From JAEUIE01 sp046350055 (GTDB taxonomy: Bacteria; Planctomycetota; Planctomycetia; Gemmatales; HRBIN36), in contig JAXMBC010000001.1 in assembly GCA_046350055.1 (NCBI GenBank), positions 1,426,001 through 1,490,000 of the forward strand: DNA of 64,000 nucleotides, written 5' to 3'. Below are positions 16,186 through 25,465 of this stretch, piece after piece (the first letter of the stretch is position 1; every line of letters starts with the position of its first letter). The notes below the pieces were generated by a model. That model was not told the origin of the DNA. It saw only the letters and a list, made by a program, of their open reading frames with translations, and did no database searches. The position numbers were made by a program, and so were the translations under genes.

Positions 16186-17460
16186 ATGCATTTGACCCGT
16201 CTCACTCACATCCTGAAGCTTGCGCTGCGGAACCTGATGGCCCAGCGGTTGCGCTCCCTCCTGACGGTGCTGGGCATTGTGCTGGGTGTGGCGTCGGTCA
16301 TTATCATGCTGGCGGTGGGTGAAGCGGCTCGGTTTGAAGCCATTGAGCAGATTCGGCAGTTGGGTGCGACCAACGTCATCATTCGCTCGGCCAAGCCGAC
16401 GGGCGAGGAGAAGAAAGAACGACAGCAGCAGTTCATTCTCGACTATGGCCTGAAGATGGCAGATTTCTACCGCATTCAGGAGACCATTCCCTGCGTGACC
16501 GATGTGACTGCTACCCGCGAGTTTGTCAAGGAAGTGCGGTATCTGGATCGCAGGATCGATGCCCGCATCGTCGCAGCCTCTCCCGAACAGCAGGAGCAGG
16601 CTAACCTCAGGATGGCGAGTGGGCGGTTTCTATCCGACGTCGACGAAGCTGGCAAAGCCAACATCTGCATCATCGGCTTCGAAGTGGCGGAGAAACTCTT
16701 TCCCTACGAAGACCCGATGAACAAGGCGGTGCGGATCGATGGCAATCATTTCTATCGTATCGTCGGCGTCACGGAACAGCGTGGTGCCAGCAAGCCCGGT
16801 ACTGGCGAGATTCGTGACTACGACAAGGAAGTTTATATCCCCTTTACCACCGACAAGGTACGCAATGGCAGTATCATCATGACGATGAAGGCAGGCAGTT
16901 TCCAGGCGGAGAAACTGGAACTCAGTCAGATTACTGTCAGTGTTGATCGGCTGGAGAATGTCAAAAGCACCGCGGAAGTGATCAACTGCCTGCTGGAGCA
17001 GTATCACCCGCAGAAGGATTATGCGATCACGGTGCCGCTCGATCTGCTGGAGAAAGCAGAGCGGACGCAGCGGATCTTCTCGCTGGTACTGGGTGCCATC
17101 GCGTCCATTTCGCTGGTAGTGGGTGGCATCGGGATCATGAACATCATGCTGGCGACGGTGACCGAGCGAACACGCGAGATTGGCATCCGACGGGCGCTGG
17201 GTGCCAAGCGGGGGGATATCACCTCGCAATTCCTGGCCGAGAGCGTGGTGCTGACCAGCCTGGGTGGTTTGCTGGGCGTGGGTCTGGGTGTTGGTGGCTC
17301 TCTCATGGTCACCCGGTTCTTTGAATTACCGACGATCATAACACCCTGGTCGGCCATCGTGGCCTTTGGCGTATCTGTGATGGTGGGACTGATGTTTGGT
17401 ATCTACCCCGCCCGCCGGGCAGCGCTGATGGATCCCATCGAAGCCTTGCGACATGAGTAG
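16186..17460 (+). CDS. ABC transporter permease, MacB/FtsX type
   Basis: 424 residues. One N-terminal transmembrane helix (RLRSLLTVLGIVLGVASVIIMLAVG), a periplasmic MacB-like core domain (about 45-290), then three helices at the C-terminus in the FtsX domain (SLVLGAIASISLVVGGIGIMNIML, SVVLTSLGGLLGVGLG, IVAFGVSVMVGLMFG) with the typical TERTREIGIRRALGAK loop and the end YPARRAALMDPIEALRHE. Such permeases work as mechanotransmitters with an ATPase and often a membrane-fusion protein. No ATPase is next to it here, so it must pair with one encoded elsewhere. Confidence 0.88.
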   Translation: MHLTRLTHILKLALRNLMAQRLRSLLTVLGIVLGVASVIIMLAVGEAARFEAIEQIRQLGATNVIIRSAKPTGEEKKERQQQFILDYGLKMADFYRIQETIPCVTDVTATREFVKEVRYLDRRIDARIVAASPEQQEQANLRMASGRFLSDVDEAGKANICIIGFEVAEKLFPYEDPMNKAVRIDGNHFYRIVGVTEQRGASKPGTGEIRDYDKEVYIPFTTDKVRNGSIIMTMKAGSFQAEKLELSQITVSVDRLENVKSTAEVINCLLEQYHPQKDYAITVPLDLLEKAERTQRIFSLVLGAIASISLVVGGIGIMNIMLATVTERTREIGIRRALGAKRGDITSQFLAESVVLTSLGGLLGVGLGVGGSLMVTRFFELPTIITPWSAIVAFGVSVMVGLMFGIYPARRAALMDPIEALRHE

Positions 17461-17632
17461 TGATCTGTTGCGGCAGGGTATCTATTTGCAGCATTTTCTG
17501 TCACAACTGAATTGACACCACTGCGACAATCTTATGCACTGACGCTCATGGACTGCTTGACCTCTCCAGCAGGCTTGTCTAGGATAGGCGAGCTATTCGC
17601 ACCACATGTTTCTCAACTTCTGGAGCTACAGC

Positions 17633-18859
17633 ATGCTGAAGCGTCGTCACTATCAGCCTTGCCTCGAAATTCTCGAAGCCCGTGATGTCCCTGCGTTCTC
17701 GATTGTGCAATCGGGAGCAGTGCTGACCCTTAACGGCAGTAATAATCCCAACGCTGTACTTATTGAAGACCTCGGGTCGAACACTATTCGTATCACGCAA
17801 GATGCTGTCGAATCGCTCTACAGCAACATCAATCGCATCAATGTCAATGGTCGGGCTGGAAACGACAATGTGACTTATTCGGTACTTTCCCCGTCTGTCA
17901 AGCTCTGGCTGGATGTACGTCTCGGGGCAGGCAACGATACGTTCACCGGTTCTGTGACGCTACTGCCCGAAGATATGGTCACAGCGTTTAACGCGTCACC
18001 TCGACGTCTGCCAGCTGACAACGTACACCGCATCGATGTTGATGGCGGTTCCGGCAACGATAACATCACGCTGGCCGCTGAAGGGTTGCTACCCACAGGT
18101 GTGAGCTTCCAGGGTAACTTCAAGGGAGGCTCCGGCGCTGACAACATCCTGACCTCTTTCGCGGGCAGTAATGACGGTGAAGTGCTGGTCAGGATCGATG
18201 GCGAATCAGGAAACGATAACCTGGCAGCCATCCTCGGCCGCAGTACTGGACCAGCCTCTACCAACACCGGTACCATCAAGATCAAGGTGGAAGGTGGTAC
18301 GGGAAAAGATGTGCTCAATTCCTGGCTCGGTCGCAGCAGCGACGATGAATTCGCCCCTTCGGAAGGCATCGATAATGCCGGTACCATTGATCTGAAGCTC
18401 GACGGCCAGCATGGCGATGATGAAATCAATTACTTCCTCGGTACCGGCCCTGCCTTCTCCAGCCAGGTGACCAACTCCGGGCTGCTGAACGTCAACATCT
18501 ATGGTGGTTCCGGCGATGACAACATCCTGGCTGATGTCGGCGACCTGTCCACGACCGGCCTGACTTACAACTTCCTCAACACCGGTACTGCAAAGATCAA
18601 TGCCTACGGCGAATCGGGCAAGGATAACGTCACAGCCATCATGTGGGTAGAGAACAGTGGCACGGGTAGTTTCAGGGGCGCCATTTCCGGTGGCCTGAAC
18701 CGTGACAACCTCTATTACCAGTTGCTTCTGGCAGGTGATAATACCGCAGGGGCAAAAGGAACCCTCTACGCTGGTCCTCTGGATGACCTCGTGCAGGCCA
18801 GCGCCATCGTCCAGGTGCTCAATGCCAAGAAGGTGACCGTGATTCCTGATGTGATCTAG
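17633..18859 (+). CDS. Exported protein with LExLExR motif and RTX-like repeats
   Basis: About 408 residues from ATG 17633, chosen because TGGAG lies eight bases upstream; the open frame extends to 17606. The N-terminus MLKRRHYQPCLEILEARDVPAF is the planctomycete export/sorting motif. The rest holds about ten widely spaced Gly/Asp-rich turns of the form GxxGxDxh, for example GRAGNDNV, GGSGNDNI, GESGNDNL, GGTGKDVL, GGSGDDNI and GESGKDNV. They resemble calcium-binding RTX nonapeptides but are 20-40 residues apart instead of tandem, so a beta-helix with calcium sites at the turns is plausible. Function unknown. Confidence 0.8.
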   Translation: MLKRRHYQPCLEILEARDVPAFSIVQSGAVLTLNGSNNPNAVLIEDLGSNTIRITQDAVESLYSNINRINVNGRAGNDNVTYSVLSPSVKLWLDVRLGAGNDTFTGSVTLLPEDMVTAFNASPRRLPADNVHRIDVDGGSGNDNITLAAEGLLPTGVSFQGNFKGGSGADNILTSFAGSNDGEVLVRIDGESGNDNLAAILGRSTGPASTNTGTIKIKVEGGTGKDVLNSWLGRSSDDEFAPSEGIDNAGTIDLKLDGQHGDDEINYFLGTGPAFSSQVTNSGLLNVNIYGGSGDDNILADVGDLSTTGLTYNFLNTGTAKINAYGESGKDNVTAIMWVENSGTGSFRGAISGGLNRDNLYYQLLLAGDNTAGAKGTLYAGPLDDLVQASAIVQVLNAKKVTVIPDVI

Positions 18860-18888
18860 CAGATCATCATCATCCCGCATGTATGCCG

Positions 18889-18918
18889 ACAAGCCTTCGT
18901 TCCAGAACGAAGGCTTGT
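18889..18918 (+). terminator. Strong hairpin terminator
   Basis: ACAAGCCTTCGTT (18889-18901) and AACGAAGGCTTGT (18906-18918) form a perfect 13-base stem with a 4-base loop, followed by TGC. It lies between the RTX-like gene (+) and the convergent membrane gene at 18928. Confidence 0.78.
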
Positions 18919-18927
18919 TGCATGTGC

Positions 18928-19506
18928 CTAGTCAGCGGTTGCGGGAAACGGGTGCTTTTCCGGCTTCGACCCGGTGATCAGCCAGCCGAGAAAGCGTAGC
19001 ACTGCGAATACGTAAAGCAAGGATGCGAATCCCAGTGCTCCTCCGACGGCCCAGTCGACTGCGGCTTTGAAGGGTGAATCAGGCACCCAGAGGATAAAAC
19101 TTACTGCCAGTAACACCATCACTGGCAACACCAGCCAGCTTAATATGGCGTGCTTCACCTTCCAGGGCCGGTACAGGCTCAGCATGCAGAATGGGGCGAG
19201 GAGATAATCGAGGCTGGACCCGGTTTCACCCAGGGCTGAACGGCAGCGGGCCAGGGTGCGTGGCACCAGCTTCTTGTAGAAGATCATGTAGGCTTTGCCG
19301 ATGCCAAGCAGAATCATGAGGCCGAGCAAGGCCCAGTCGTACCAGGTAATGGGAATGCCAGCGGAATCGACGTAGTTCAGGAGGTAAGCTTTGCGTAGCA
19401 ACCTCCAGGCACCCATGCCGAAGAGAACAGCAAGGCCGACCAGGCCCCAGGTTTGACCAAGGGTTCTGGCGAAAGTTTGCGGGCGATCGACGGGTGCAGT
19501 GCTCAA
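18928..19506 (-). CDS. Multi-pass membrane protein of unknown function
   Basis: 192 residues with about four hydrophobic helices: TWGLVGLAVLFGMGAWRLL, WALLGLMILLGIGKAYMIFY, AILSWLVLPVMVLLAVSFILW, and ALGFASLLYVFAVLRFLGWL. A cytoplasmic loop with several Arg/Lys (KKLVPRTLARCRSALGE) and a soluble tail with two His/Pro follow. No known motif. It is divergent from the larger membrane gene at 19597, about 90 bases away. Confidence 0.7.
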   Translation of the reverse strand: MSTAPVDRPQTFARTLGQTWGLVGLAVLFGMGAWRLLRKAYLLNYVDSAGIPITWYDWALLGLMILLGIGKAYMIFYKKLVPRTLARCRSALGETGSSLDYLLAPFCMLSLYRPWKVKHAILSWLVLPVMVLLAVSFILWVPDSPFKAAVDWAVGGALGFASLLYVFAVLRFLGWLITGSKPEKHPFPATAD

Positions 19507-19596
19507 CGGTAGGCCTGGGGTGAGAGAATCTCAGTAATAGTTTAGGATTCGGAGCTATAGTTGCGAGGATATCCACTACTCTGCCCGGGAGCCTCA

Positions 19597-21180
19597 GTGT
19601 CGTCCGCCCCGAAACCACCCAAGCCCCCGTTTGTTCCCCCTGCCCATGGTCTGGCTCACTATGCCTGGCTGGCGGAAATCGTCGGAGCTCTGCTCGTCGT
19701 TGTCATCCTCACCGTTACTGAAAGTGGTGGGCTGTTTCGCGACTCTGGTTGCCTGTGGCATCCTGTTGTTGGCGAGCGCATCCTGAGCGATGGCTGGATT
19801 CGCACTGATCCTTTCAGTCATACGTTTGAAGGTCAATTCTGGATTCCCTTCCAGTGGCTCGCTGAAGTGACCATGGCCAAGCTCTACCAGTGGGCGCAGT
19901 ACGATGGCCTGTTCTGGGCGACCGTGGCACTGTTCGCCAGCATGTTCGGCTGGATCATTGGCCGTGCAGTGCGGATGGGCTGCCATCCGATTCTCGCCAT
20001 CCTCGTTGGCTCGCTCGCTTTCTTCGAGTGCTGTCACCACTTCCACGCCCGGCCCCACCTTGCCACCATGGCTGGTATCTGCATCCTGATGGCCCTTCTT
20101 ACCGATGTGGAAAGTGGCAAACTGAGGCGACGGAATCTCTGGTGGATTGTCCCCATCTTCTGCCTCTGGGCGAATGTGCACGGCGGTGTGCTCGGCGGCT
20201 GGGGCACGCTTGGCATCGTCTTCGCCGGCTGGGGTGTCTACTGGCTGCTCGGCTGGAAGTCGCCCATCGATTCCTGGAAAACGGTGGGTTGGATGCTGCT
20301 GCTCTGTGTCGCCGCCACCGCTGTGTTTCTGATTAATCCCTACGGCTGGGAATACATGCAGATGTGGCAGATCATCCTGAAGTCGGACCTGCCGAAGATC
20401 ATCAACGAGCACGCCCCGCTCAAGTTCACCAGTGCTGTCGGCATCATGGTACTGGGTGAAGCGGTGCTCTACACCTTCATCCTCGTGGGCACCCTGCCCC
20501 AGCATCGTCCGCGTGTCGTTTGGCTGTTGCCCATTGTCTGGTTTGTCCTCGGCTGCTCCCGTGTTCGTCATGCTCCGCTGTTTTCACTGGTCTCGATCAT
20601 TGCCATACTGGACATGCTGCCTTACTGCCGGTGGACACAGTGGCTGGCAAAGCGGAGTGACCTGTATGTGACACTGAAGCCCGACGATCCCAGGGAACCC
20701 CTCTGGGGTGTCCTCATCGCCCGGCTCTTTCCGCTGGTGATCCTCTTCGGTCCGCTGCTGGCTGGCATCCGCTTTGTCGAGCTCGATACCAAGTGGTGGC
20801 CGATGGACCTGGTGCCGCTGATGAAAGAGGAAGCGAAGAAGCCCGGCACGAAGCTGTTCAACGAAGACCGTCTGGCAGGTATGGTTATTCGCTACGTACC
20901 GGAGCTGAAGGTCTTCCTCGACGACCGCTGCGAACTCTATGGCGAACCGTTCCTGCTCGACTTCATGGACGCCATGAAGAAGGAGGACGATTACACGCGT
21001 ATCGAGAAGTGGTTCAATGTCTGGCATGAGCGGTACGGTATCAACCTGGCCCTGACTCATCCCAAGAGTCGGTTTACCGAGTACCTCAAGAGCGTGCCTG
21101 ATAAGTGGGTCTTGATCGGTGAAGTGAAGGAAGAAAAAGATGGCGAAGTGAAAGGTGGATGCCTGTTCCGCCGGAAGTAA
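19597..21180 (+). CDS. Large membrane protein, GT-C-like
   Basis: About 527 residues from GTG 19597; the frame runs open from a TTG at 19561, but CGGGAG at 19586-19591 favours GTG. A proline-rich cytoplasmic start (SSAPKPPKPPFVPP) precedes about ten transmembrane helices. The first extracytoplasmic loop has LWHPVVGERILSDGWIRTDPFSHTFEG, with the D-P and H pattern seen in planctomycete membrane proteins related to GT-C glycosyltransferases. The last 120 residues are soluble (KVFLDDRCELYGEPFLLDFMDAM). A transferase role is a guess. Confidence 0.72.
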   Translation: MSSAPKPPKPPFVPPAHGLAHYAWLAEIVGALLVVVILTVTESGGLFRDSGCLWHPVVGERILSDGWIRTDPFSHTFEGQFWIPFQWLAEVTMAKLYQWAQYDGLFWATVALFASMFGWIIGRAVRMGCHPILAILVGSLAFFECCHHFHARPHLATMAGICILMALLTDVESGKLRRRNLWWIVPIFCLWANVHGGVLGGWGTLGIVFAGWGVYWLLGWKSPIDSWKTVGWMLLLCVAATAVFLINPYGWEYMQMWQIILKSDLPKIINEHAPLKFTSAVGIMVLGEAVLYTFILVGTLPQHRPRVVWLLPIVWFVLGCSRVRHAPLFSLVSIIAILDMLPYCRWTQWLAKRSDLYVTLKPDDPREPLWGVLIARLFPLVILFGPLLAGIRFVELDTKWWPMDLVPLMKEEAKKPGTKLFNEDRLAGMVIRYVPELKVFLDDRCELYGEPFLLDFMDAMKKEDDYTRIEKWFNVWHERYGINLALTHPKSRFTEYLKSVPDKWVLIGEVKEEKDGEVKGGCLFRRK

Positions 21181-21228
21181 CAGGCAGTACAGGCACTGCA
21201 CAATAGTCAGGAAGCTGTAAAGAGTGTG

Positions 21229-21906
21229 CTACTCGTTCTGGAGGCTGGCCCAGCGGGCGACATCCTGCCGGGCAGAATGCAGGCTCGTGCCCGAGATGCC
21301 ATCGAGTACATTCTGCCACCAGGGGTGTTGATCACAGCGGCGAGCCAACCAACGGGCAGCGAAGTAGCCAACTGGTACAAAGAGGACCCCGAAAATGTAG
21401 TTGGCCAACACCCAGGCAGCGTGAAACTGGAGCTGGACACGTCCTTTGGATTGCCATTCGAGCAGCCAGTGAATGCCGACGGTGAATCCACAGAAACCCA
21501 TCAGGGGCGCGAGTAGCATGATCCACTTGAACTGCCTGATACGGGCCACCCGCAGTTGATCGAGGGTGCGCTGCAGCGTGACGACCGGGCCGGCCCAATC
21601 GAGTTCTGAGATGCGCTGCAGTTGCCAGATGGTACCGAGCAGCAACGCCAGCGCGCCGAGCATCACTGTCACAGCAGGAAACAGTTGCAGTGTCTCTTGC
21701 CAGTGATCGTGTACATAGATGCCTCCCAGGAACAGAAGCCCCAGGCAGAAGACGATATCGATTGCAGGCCAGATCACCAGACGATTGACCCGGCGACGGG
21801 CAGGTTGCAGAACGGTGTGCCGGAGCATTTCCGTCTGCAGGGTCAGGGTCTGGTCCAGTTTCTGGTTGAGCGATTGCCAGTGATGTTCCAGTTGTTCCAG
21901 TTGCAT
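21229..21906 (-). CDS. Membrane protein paired with ECF sigma factor
   Basis: 225 residues: an N-terminal amphipathic, coiled-coil-like region (LEHHWQSLNQKLDQTLTLQTEMLRH) and four likely transmembrane helices (about 45-62, 72-92, 128-148, 165-185). Its ATG lies one base after the stop of the ECF sigma gene, so the two are coupled. Such pairs in planctomycetes and Bacteroidetes suggest a membrane-bound regulator of the sigma factor, but no classical anti-sigma domain (zinc HxxxCxxC) is present. Role inferred from position only. Confidence 0.7.
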   Translation of the reverse strand: MQLEQLEHHWQSLNQKLDQTLTLQTEMLRHTVLQPARRRVNRLVIWPAIDIVFCLGLLFLGGIYVHDHWQETLQLFPAVTVMLGALALLLGTIWQLQRISELDWAGPVVTLQRTLDQLRVARIRQFKWIMLLAPLMGFCGFTVGIHWLLEWQSKGRVQLQFHAAWVLANYIFGVLFVPVGYFAARWLARRCDQHPWWQNVLDGISGTSLHSARQDVARWASLQNE

Positions 21907-21907
21907 G

Positions 21908-22411
21908 TCATGTACCTTTCTGTGCGGACTGGCGGAGCGACTGCTTGAGTCGGTTCAGCCTGGTGCCGACGTTGGTTTCGGTGATACCGAGAATATCGCT
22001 GATCTCGCGATGGGTGTGTCCTTCCAGGTGCAGGAGCAGGAGAGCCCGGTCGGCTTCGCTCTGCTGTAAGAGAAGCTCGCGCAGTTCAGCGAGTTGCTCG
22101 CGGCGTTCGTGGTCGTCGTCCTCCATCGCATCAGTCTCGACCAGCGACACGGTCGCAGCGGCTCGACGGGAACGTCGTCGCTGATCGATGGCGACATTGA
22201 GGGCCACCCGGTACATCCAGGTGGAAAAGGAGCGTGATCGATCATAGCGGGGAAAGGATGCCCAGAGCTGCCGGGTGATCTCCTGCAACAGGTCATCCCG
22301 ATCATGACCGCTGGCACCATAGACCCAGCAGACCTTGAGCAACTGCCGCTGATGCGTGGCCAGAAGCGAAAGGAACAGGTCATGATCCGAAGCAGGCGAT
22401 CCCATCGACAT
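21908..22411 (-). CDS. ECF-type RNA polymerase sigma factor
   Basis: 167 residues. Region 2 (ASGHDRDDLLQEITRQLWASFPRYDRSRSFSTWMYRVALNVAID) and region 4 (LREL...DRALLLLHLEGHTHREISDILGITETNVGTRLNRLKQSL) are complete and separated by a short acidic linker, the layout of extracytoplasmic-function sigma factors. AGGGAAA stands just before the ATG. It is coupled to the membrane protein at 21229, which may control its activity. An autoregulated promoter could lie in the 150 bases before it. Confidence 0.92.
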   Translation of the reverse strand: MSMGSPASDHDLFLSLLATHQRQLLKVCWVYGASGHDRDDLLQEITRQLWASFPRYDRSRSFSTWMYRVALNVAIDQRRRSRRAAATVSLVETDAMEDDDHERREQLAELRELLLQQSEADRALLLLHLEGHTHREISDILGITETNVGTRLNRLKQSLRQSAQKGT

Positions 22412-22562
22412 GCATTTCCCTGAAGTACCAGGTAGTGATTCGTCAGGAAGGGGAAATTGTCACAGAAACCCGTCGAAAACTTACAGAGACGACGATGACT
22501 TCTCCTTCCCCCCGTCATCCGTATCCTTTCAGAGGAACCACTTCTCCGCATAGGATTCGTTC

Positions 22563-23945
22563 ATGGCTCTCCCGTTAGCTCGTCGTTTTGCCCAGTATGC
22601 CTGCAACCTGCAGTATGATCACATCCCTGCTGGCGTGTTGCATGAAGCCAAGCGTCGCTTCCTCGATAGTTTCGCCACCGCAGTGGGTGCCATGCCAGCT
22701 GAAGCGTATCACATTGCCAAGAAAGTAGCAGGTCGCATGACCAGCACGCCGGCGGCCAGTCTGCTTGGTGGAGGCACCAGCAGCATTGAATGGGCCACCT
22801 TCGTCAACGGTCTGCTGATTCGTTACCTCGATTTCAATGACACCTATCTCAGCAAGGAACCTGCTCACCCCAGCGATAACCTCGCAGCGGTGCTGAGCGT
22901 CGGTGAGATGGTGAATGCCACTGGCAAGGAAATGCTCGTCGCCGCGGTGCTAGCCTATGAGATTCAGTGCCGGCTGTGCGATGCGAGCAGCCTGAGGAAG
23001 AATGGCATCGATCACGTCACCTACGGTGCTATCTCGTCGTGCCTGGCAGCGTGCAAACTACTCAAGCTCAATGAAACGCAGACAACGCATGCTGTAGGCA
23101 TTGCTGGTGTGTGCAACGCGGCTCTGCGGCAAACCCGTGCCGGTGAAATGAGCGAGTGGAAAGGTTGTGCTTTTGCCAACGCAGCCAAGCAGGGTGTGTT
23201 CGCAGCACTGCTGGCCAGCGAAGGGCTGACCGGTCCTGCACCCATCTTCGAAGGCGAGCTGGGCATCATGAAGCTGCTTACCCGCGAGAGTTTCGAAGTA
23301 GCTCCGATGGGTGCCGAGAAGGGACCATCGAAGAACGACGACGATTTCATGATCAGCCACACCTACATCAAGTACTGGCCGGTCGAGTACCATGCCCAGT
23401 CCGCGGTCGACGCGATTCTGCAGCTCCGTCCGCAGATTGGTGACTGGAAGCTGGTGGAGAAGATCGATATTCACACGTTCGATGCAGCGGTCGATATCAT
23501 CGGCAAGGACCCGGAGAAGTATCGCCCCACCACGCGCGAGACTGCCGACCACTCGATGCCCTACTGCGTGGCTGTTGCCCTGATGGAAGGAGATGTGGGG
23601 CTCGACAGCTTCGACGATGCTCATCTCAAGAATGCTCCGCTGATCGAGCTGACGAACAAAGTGAAGCTGCACCGCGATGCCAGTGCCAATGCCCGCTATC
23701 CCAAGGGCATCCCCAACAAGCTCACCGTGATCATGAAAGATGGCAAGCAGCATCAGCTCGAAGTGGTTTATCCCCCCGGTCATGCTTTCAACAAAATGAC
23801 CGATGCCCAGGTGGAAAAGAAGTTTCGCGCCTGTGCTCTCGCCAAATATGGCGAAGCCAAGGTGGCGAACATCGTCAAGAACACACTGGCTATGGACACC
23901 CTGGGCGCCGGGGCAGCGAAGACGATGATTGGCTGGTTTGCGTAA
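22563..23945 (+). CDS. MmgE/PrpD family protein
   Basis: 460 residues, the normal length of the family that includes 2-methylcitrate dehydratase (PrpD) and aconitate decarboxylase. The signature regions are visible: an N-terminal helical part (HEAKRRFLDSFATAVGAMPAEAYHIA), LLGGGTSSIEWATFVNGLLIRYLDFNDTYL, AHPSDNLAAVLSVGEM, and the late IKYWPVEYHAQSAVDAILQLRP. It probably dehydrates a hydroxy tricarboxylate. No prpB or prpC lies nearby, so the substrate is unsettled. It stands alone, divergent from the sigma gene. Confidence 0.88.
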   Translation: MALPLARRFAQYACNLQYDHIPAGVLHEAKRRFLDSFATAVGAMPAEAYHIAKKVAGRMTSTPAASLLGGGTSSIEWATFVNGLLIRYLDFNDTYLSKEPAHPSDNLAAVLSVGEMVNATGKEMLVAAVLAYEIQCRLCDASSLRKNGIDHVTYGAISSCLAACKLLKLNETQTTHAVGIAGVCNAALRQTRAGEMSEWKGCAFANAAKQGVFAALLASEGLTGPAPIFEGELGIMKLLTRESFEVAPMGAEKGPSKNDDDFMISHTYIKYWPVEYHAQSAVDAILQLRPQIGDWKLVEKIDIHTFDAAVDIIGKDPEKYRPTTRETADHSMPYCVAVALMEGDVGLDSFDDAHLKNAPLIELTNKVKLHRDASANARYPKGIPNKLTVIMKDGKQHQLEVVYPPGHAFNKMTDAQVEKKFRACALAKYGEAKVANIVKNTLAMDTLGAGAAKTMIGWFA

Positions 23946-23954
23946 CTGCTGTGA

Positions 23955-25340
23955 TTAGCTCACAAGTTCTGTTTCGGCAGGTGACATGAGCCGTCGCAAG
24001 GCTGCCAAACCCCGGGCGGCACGCTGGGCCACCGTACCACGCGGGCAGCCGAGCATGGCCGCAGTCTCTTCCTGTGACCAGCCATCCAGGTAGCGAAGCT
24101 TCACTGCCTGTCGCAGCGGGGCGGGCAGTTGCAGCAGCGCCTGGTCCAGCTCCTCGCGCAGTTCAGCAGTTGCAGAGAGGGGAGCAATCTCGGCTTTCAT
24201 TGCCTTGAGTTCATGTCGTTTGCGACGCGAACGGGCACGCAGGAAACTGATGGCGACATTGCGAGCCACGGCGTGCAGCCAGCGGCCTACGGTTTCATGC
24301 AGTTTGAAGTGCTGCTGAGCGAACATCATGAAGACGATCTGGCTGGCATCCTCAGCATCGGCGAGGTTGCCCAATACGCTGTAACACGTCTGTAACACCT
24401 TGGGCCGATGCATTTCAACCAGGGCTGAGAGTGCTTCGGGTGATGAGGTTTCCTTACACACTCGAAGGAGTGTCGATTCGCTGCAAGGCTGCCCGCTGCG
24501 TGCGAGGAAAAGTGTTGCAGGATGCTGACCCACCTGGTACTGCTGCTGAGCCTGCAGGGTCAGCGTGATGATCTCGATGTTGCCTTGCCGCAGGGGTTGA
24601 GGCAGCTCAGTTACTTCGATCAGCCCGGAGCCCGCGGCAAAGACCGCTGACTGCTGGCGAGCGAGTGCACCGGTGCTGGTGTAGGCTTTTACCTCGTATT
24701 GCACTTCCAGAGTCTGCTGCGTGACCGGAGTCCGCTGGATCTGGAAGTACCGATCCGTCACTGGAGATTGCTGGAGCGGTGCTTCGCGTGAACTGGTCTC
24801 GTGTACCATCGCATCGTAGGCAGTGCGAGCCAGAAGCAGTGGTCGCTGCGGCGTGCCAATGATGTCGCTGTGAGGATTGTTAAGCGGTTCTGCAGGCTGA
24901 TTCTTGTGGCTGTTCTGCGTGTAGCCATCGGGCTGGCCATAGTCGCCCAGTGTGTTCGGGAAGCTGGAATCGTCGAACCAGTTGTAGGAACCGTCGCCTT
25001 GAACGGGGTCGTTGTGCCCGTCACTGATATCGTTTTCGATGACTGTAGCATGGCTGGTCAGTCGGAGTTCGGAAACAGGCTGCAACAGCACTAGCGCCGT
25101 CTGCTCGTGATGGAGCGGCGGAGGCGGAAAAGGAGCGGCAGGCGCTGCCGAGAGGCCTGTTCGGTCTTCCAGGGGTTCCACAATCAAGCGGCGAGACATG
25201 GGGCCTGCAGAGCCTGGAGTTGTAGTCTTCCACCAGTGGCGGAGCCACGTAAGCCATTCGTGTGAAAGGGGTTGCATCGTCATTGCATCCTGCTGATCAA
25301 TACCCAGGCAGTCCATGCCTGAGGGCATCATCCTCGACAC
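23955..25340 (-). CDS. ECF sigma factor fused to an exported-type N-terminal region
   Basis: 461 residues in one frame. Residues 49-66 carry the planctomycete surface/export motif (SRRLIVEPLEDRTGLSAA). A proline- and Asn-rich linker follows, then a beta-rich segment (about 198-282, FQIQRTPVTQQTLEVQYEVKAY ... YQVGQHPATLFLA) that resembles a Calx-beta unit. The C-terminal third is a sigma-70 ECF: region 2 (about 303-372, DAEDASQIVFMMF, GRWLHAVARNVAISFLRARSRR) and region 4 (about 395-452, LQLPAPLRQAVKLRYLDGWSQEETAAMLGCPRGTVAQRAARGLAALRR). GTG 25340 is the longest start; ATGs at 25331, 25316 and 25283 are possible, all before the motif. Confidence 0.82.
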   Translation of the reverse strand: MSRMMPSGMDCLGIDQQDAMTMQPLSHEWLTWLRHWWKTTTPGSAGPMSRRLIVEPLEDRTGLSAAPAAPFPPPPLHHEQTALVLLQPVSELRLTSHATVIENDISDGHNDPVQGDGSYNWFDDSSFPNTLGDYGQPDGYTQNSHKNQPAEPLNNPHSDIIGTPQRPLLLARTAYDAMVHETSSREAPLQQSPVTDRYFQIQRTPVTQQTLEVQYEVKAYTSTGALARQQSAVFAAGSGLIEVTELPQPLRQGNIEIITLTLQAQQQYQVGQHPATLFLARSGQPCSESTLLRVCKETSSPEALSALVEMHRPKVLQTCYSVLGNLADAEDASQIVFMMFAQQHFKLHETVGRWLHAVARNVAISFLRARSRRKRHELKAMKAEIAPLSATAELREELDQALLQLPAPLRQAVKLRYLDGWSQEETAAMLGCPRGTVAQRAARGLAALRRLMSPAETELVS

Positions 25341-25465
25341 CTTGACAAGGATACATCGCCAGCGGCGCGCGAGATGCTCCCACTACTCACAAAATAAGCG
25401 AAAAATGAAGGCGTAGCAAGGGTGGGGGCACGTCACTTCAGTCGCGAGCCTCATAGAATCCCGGC

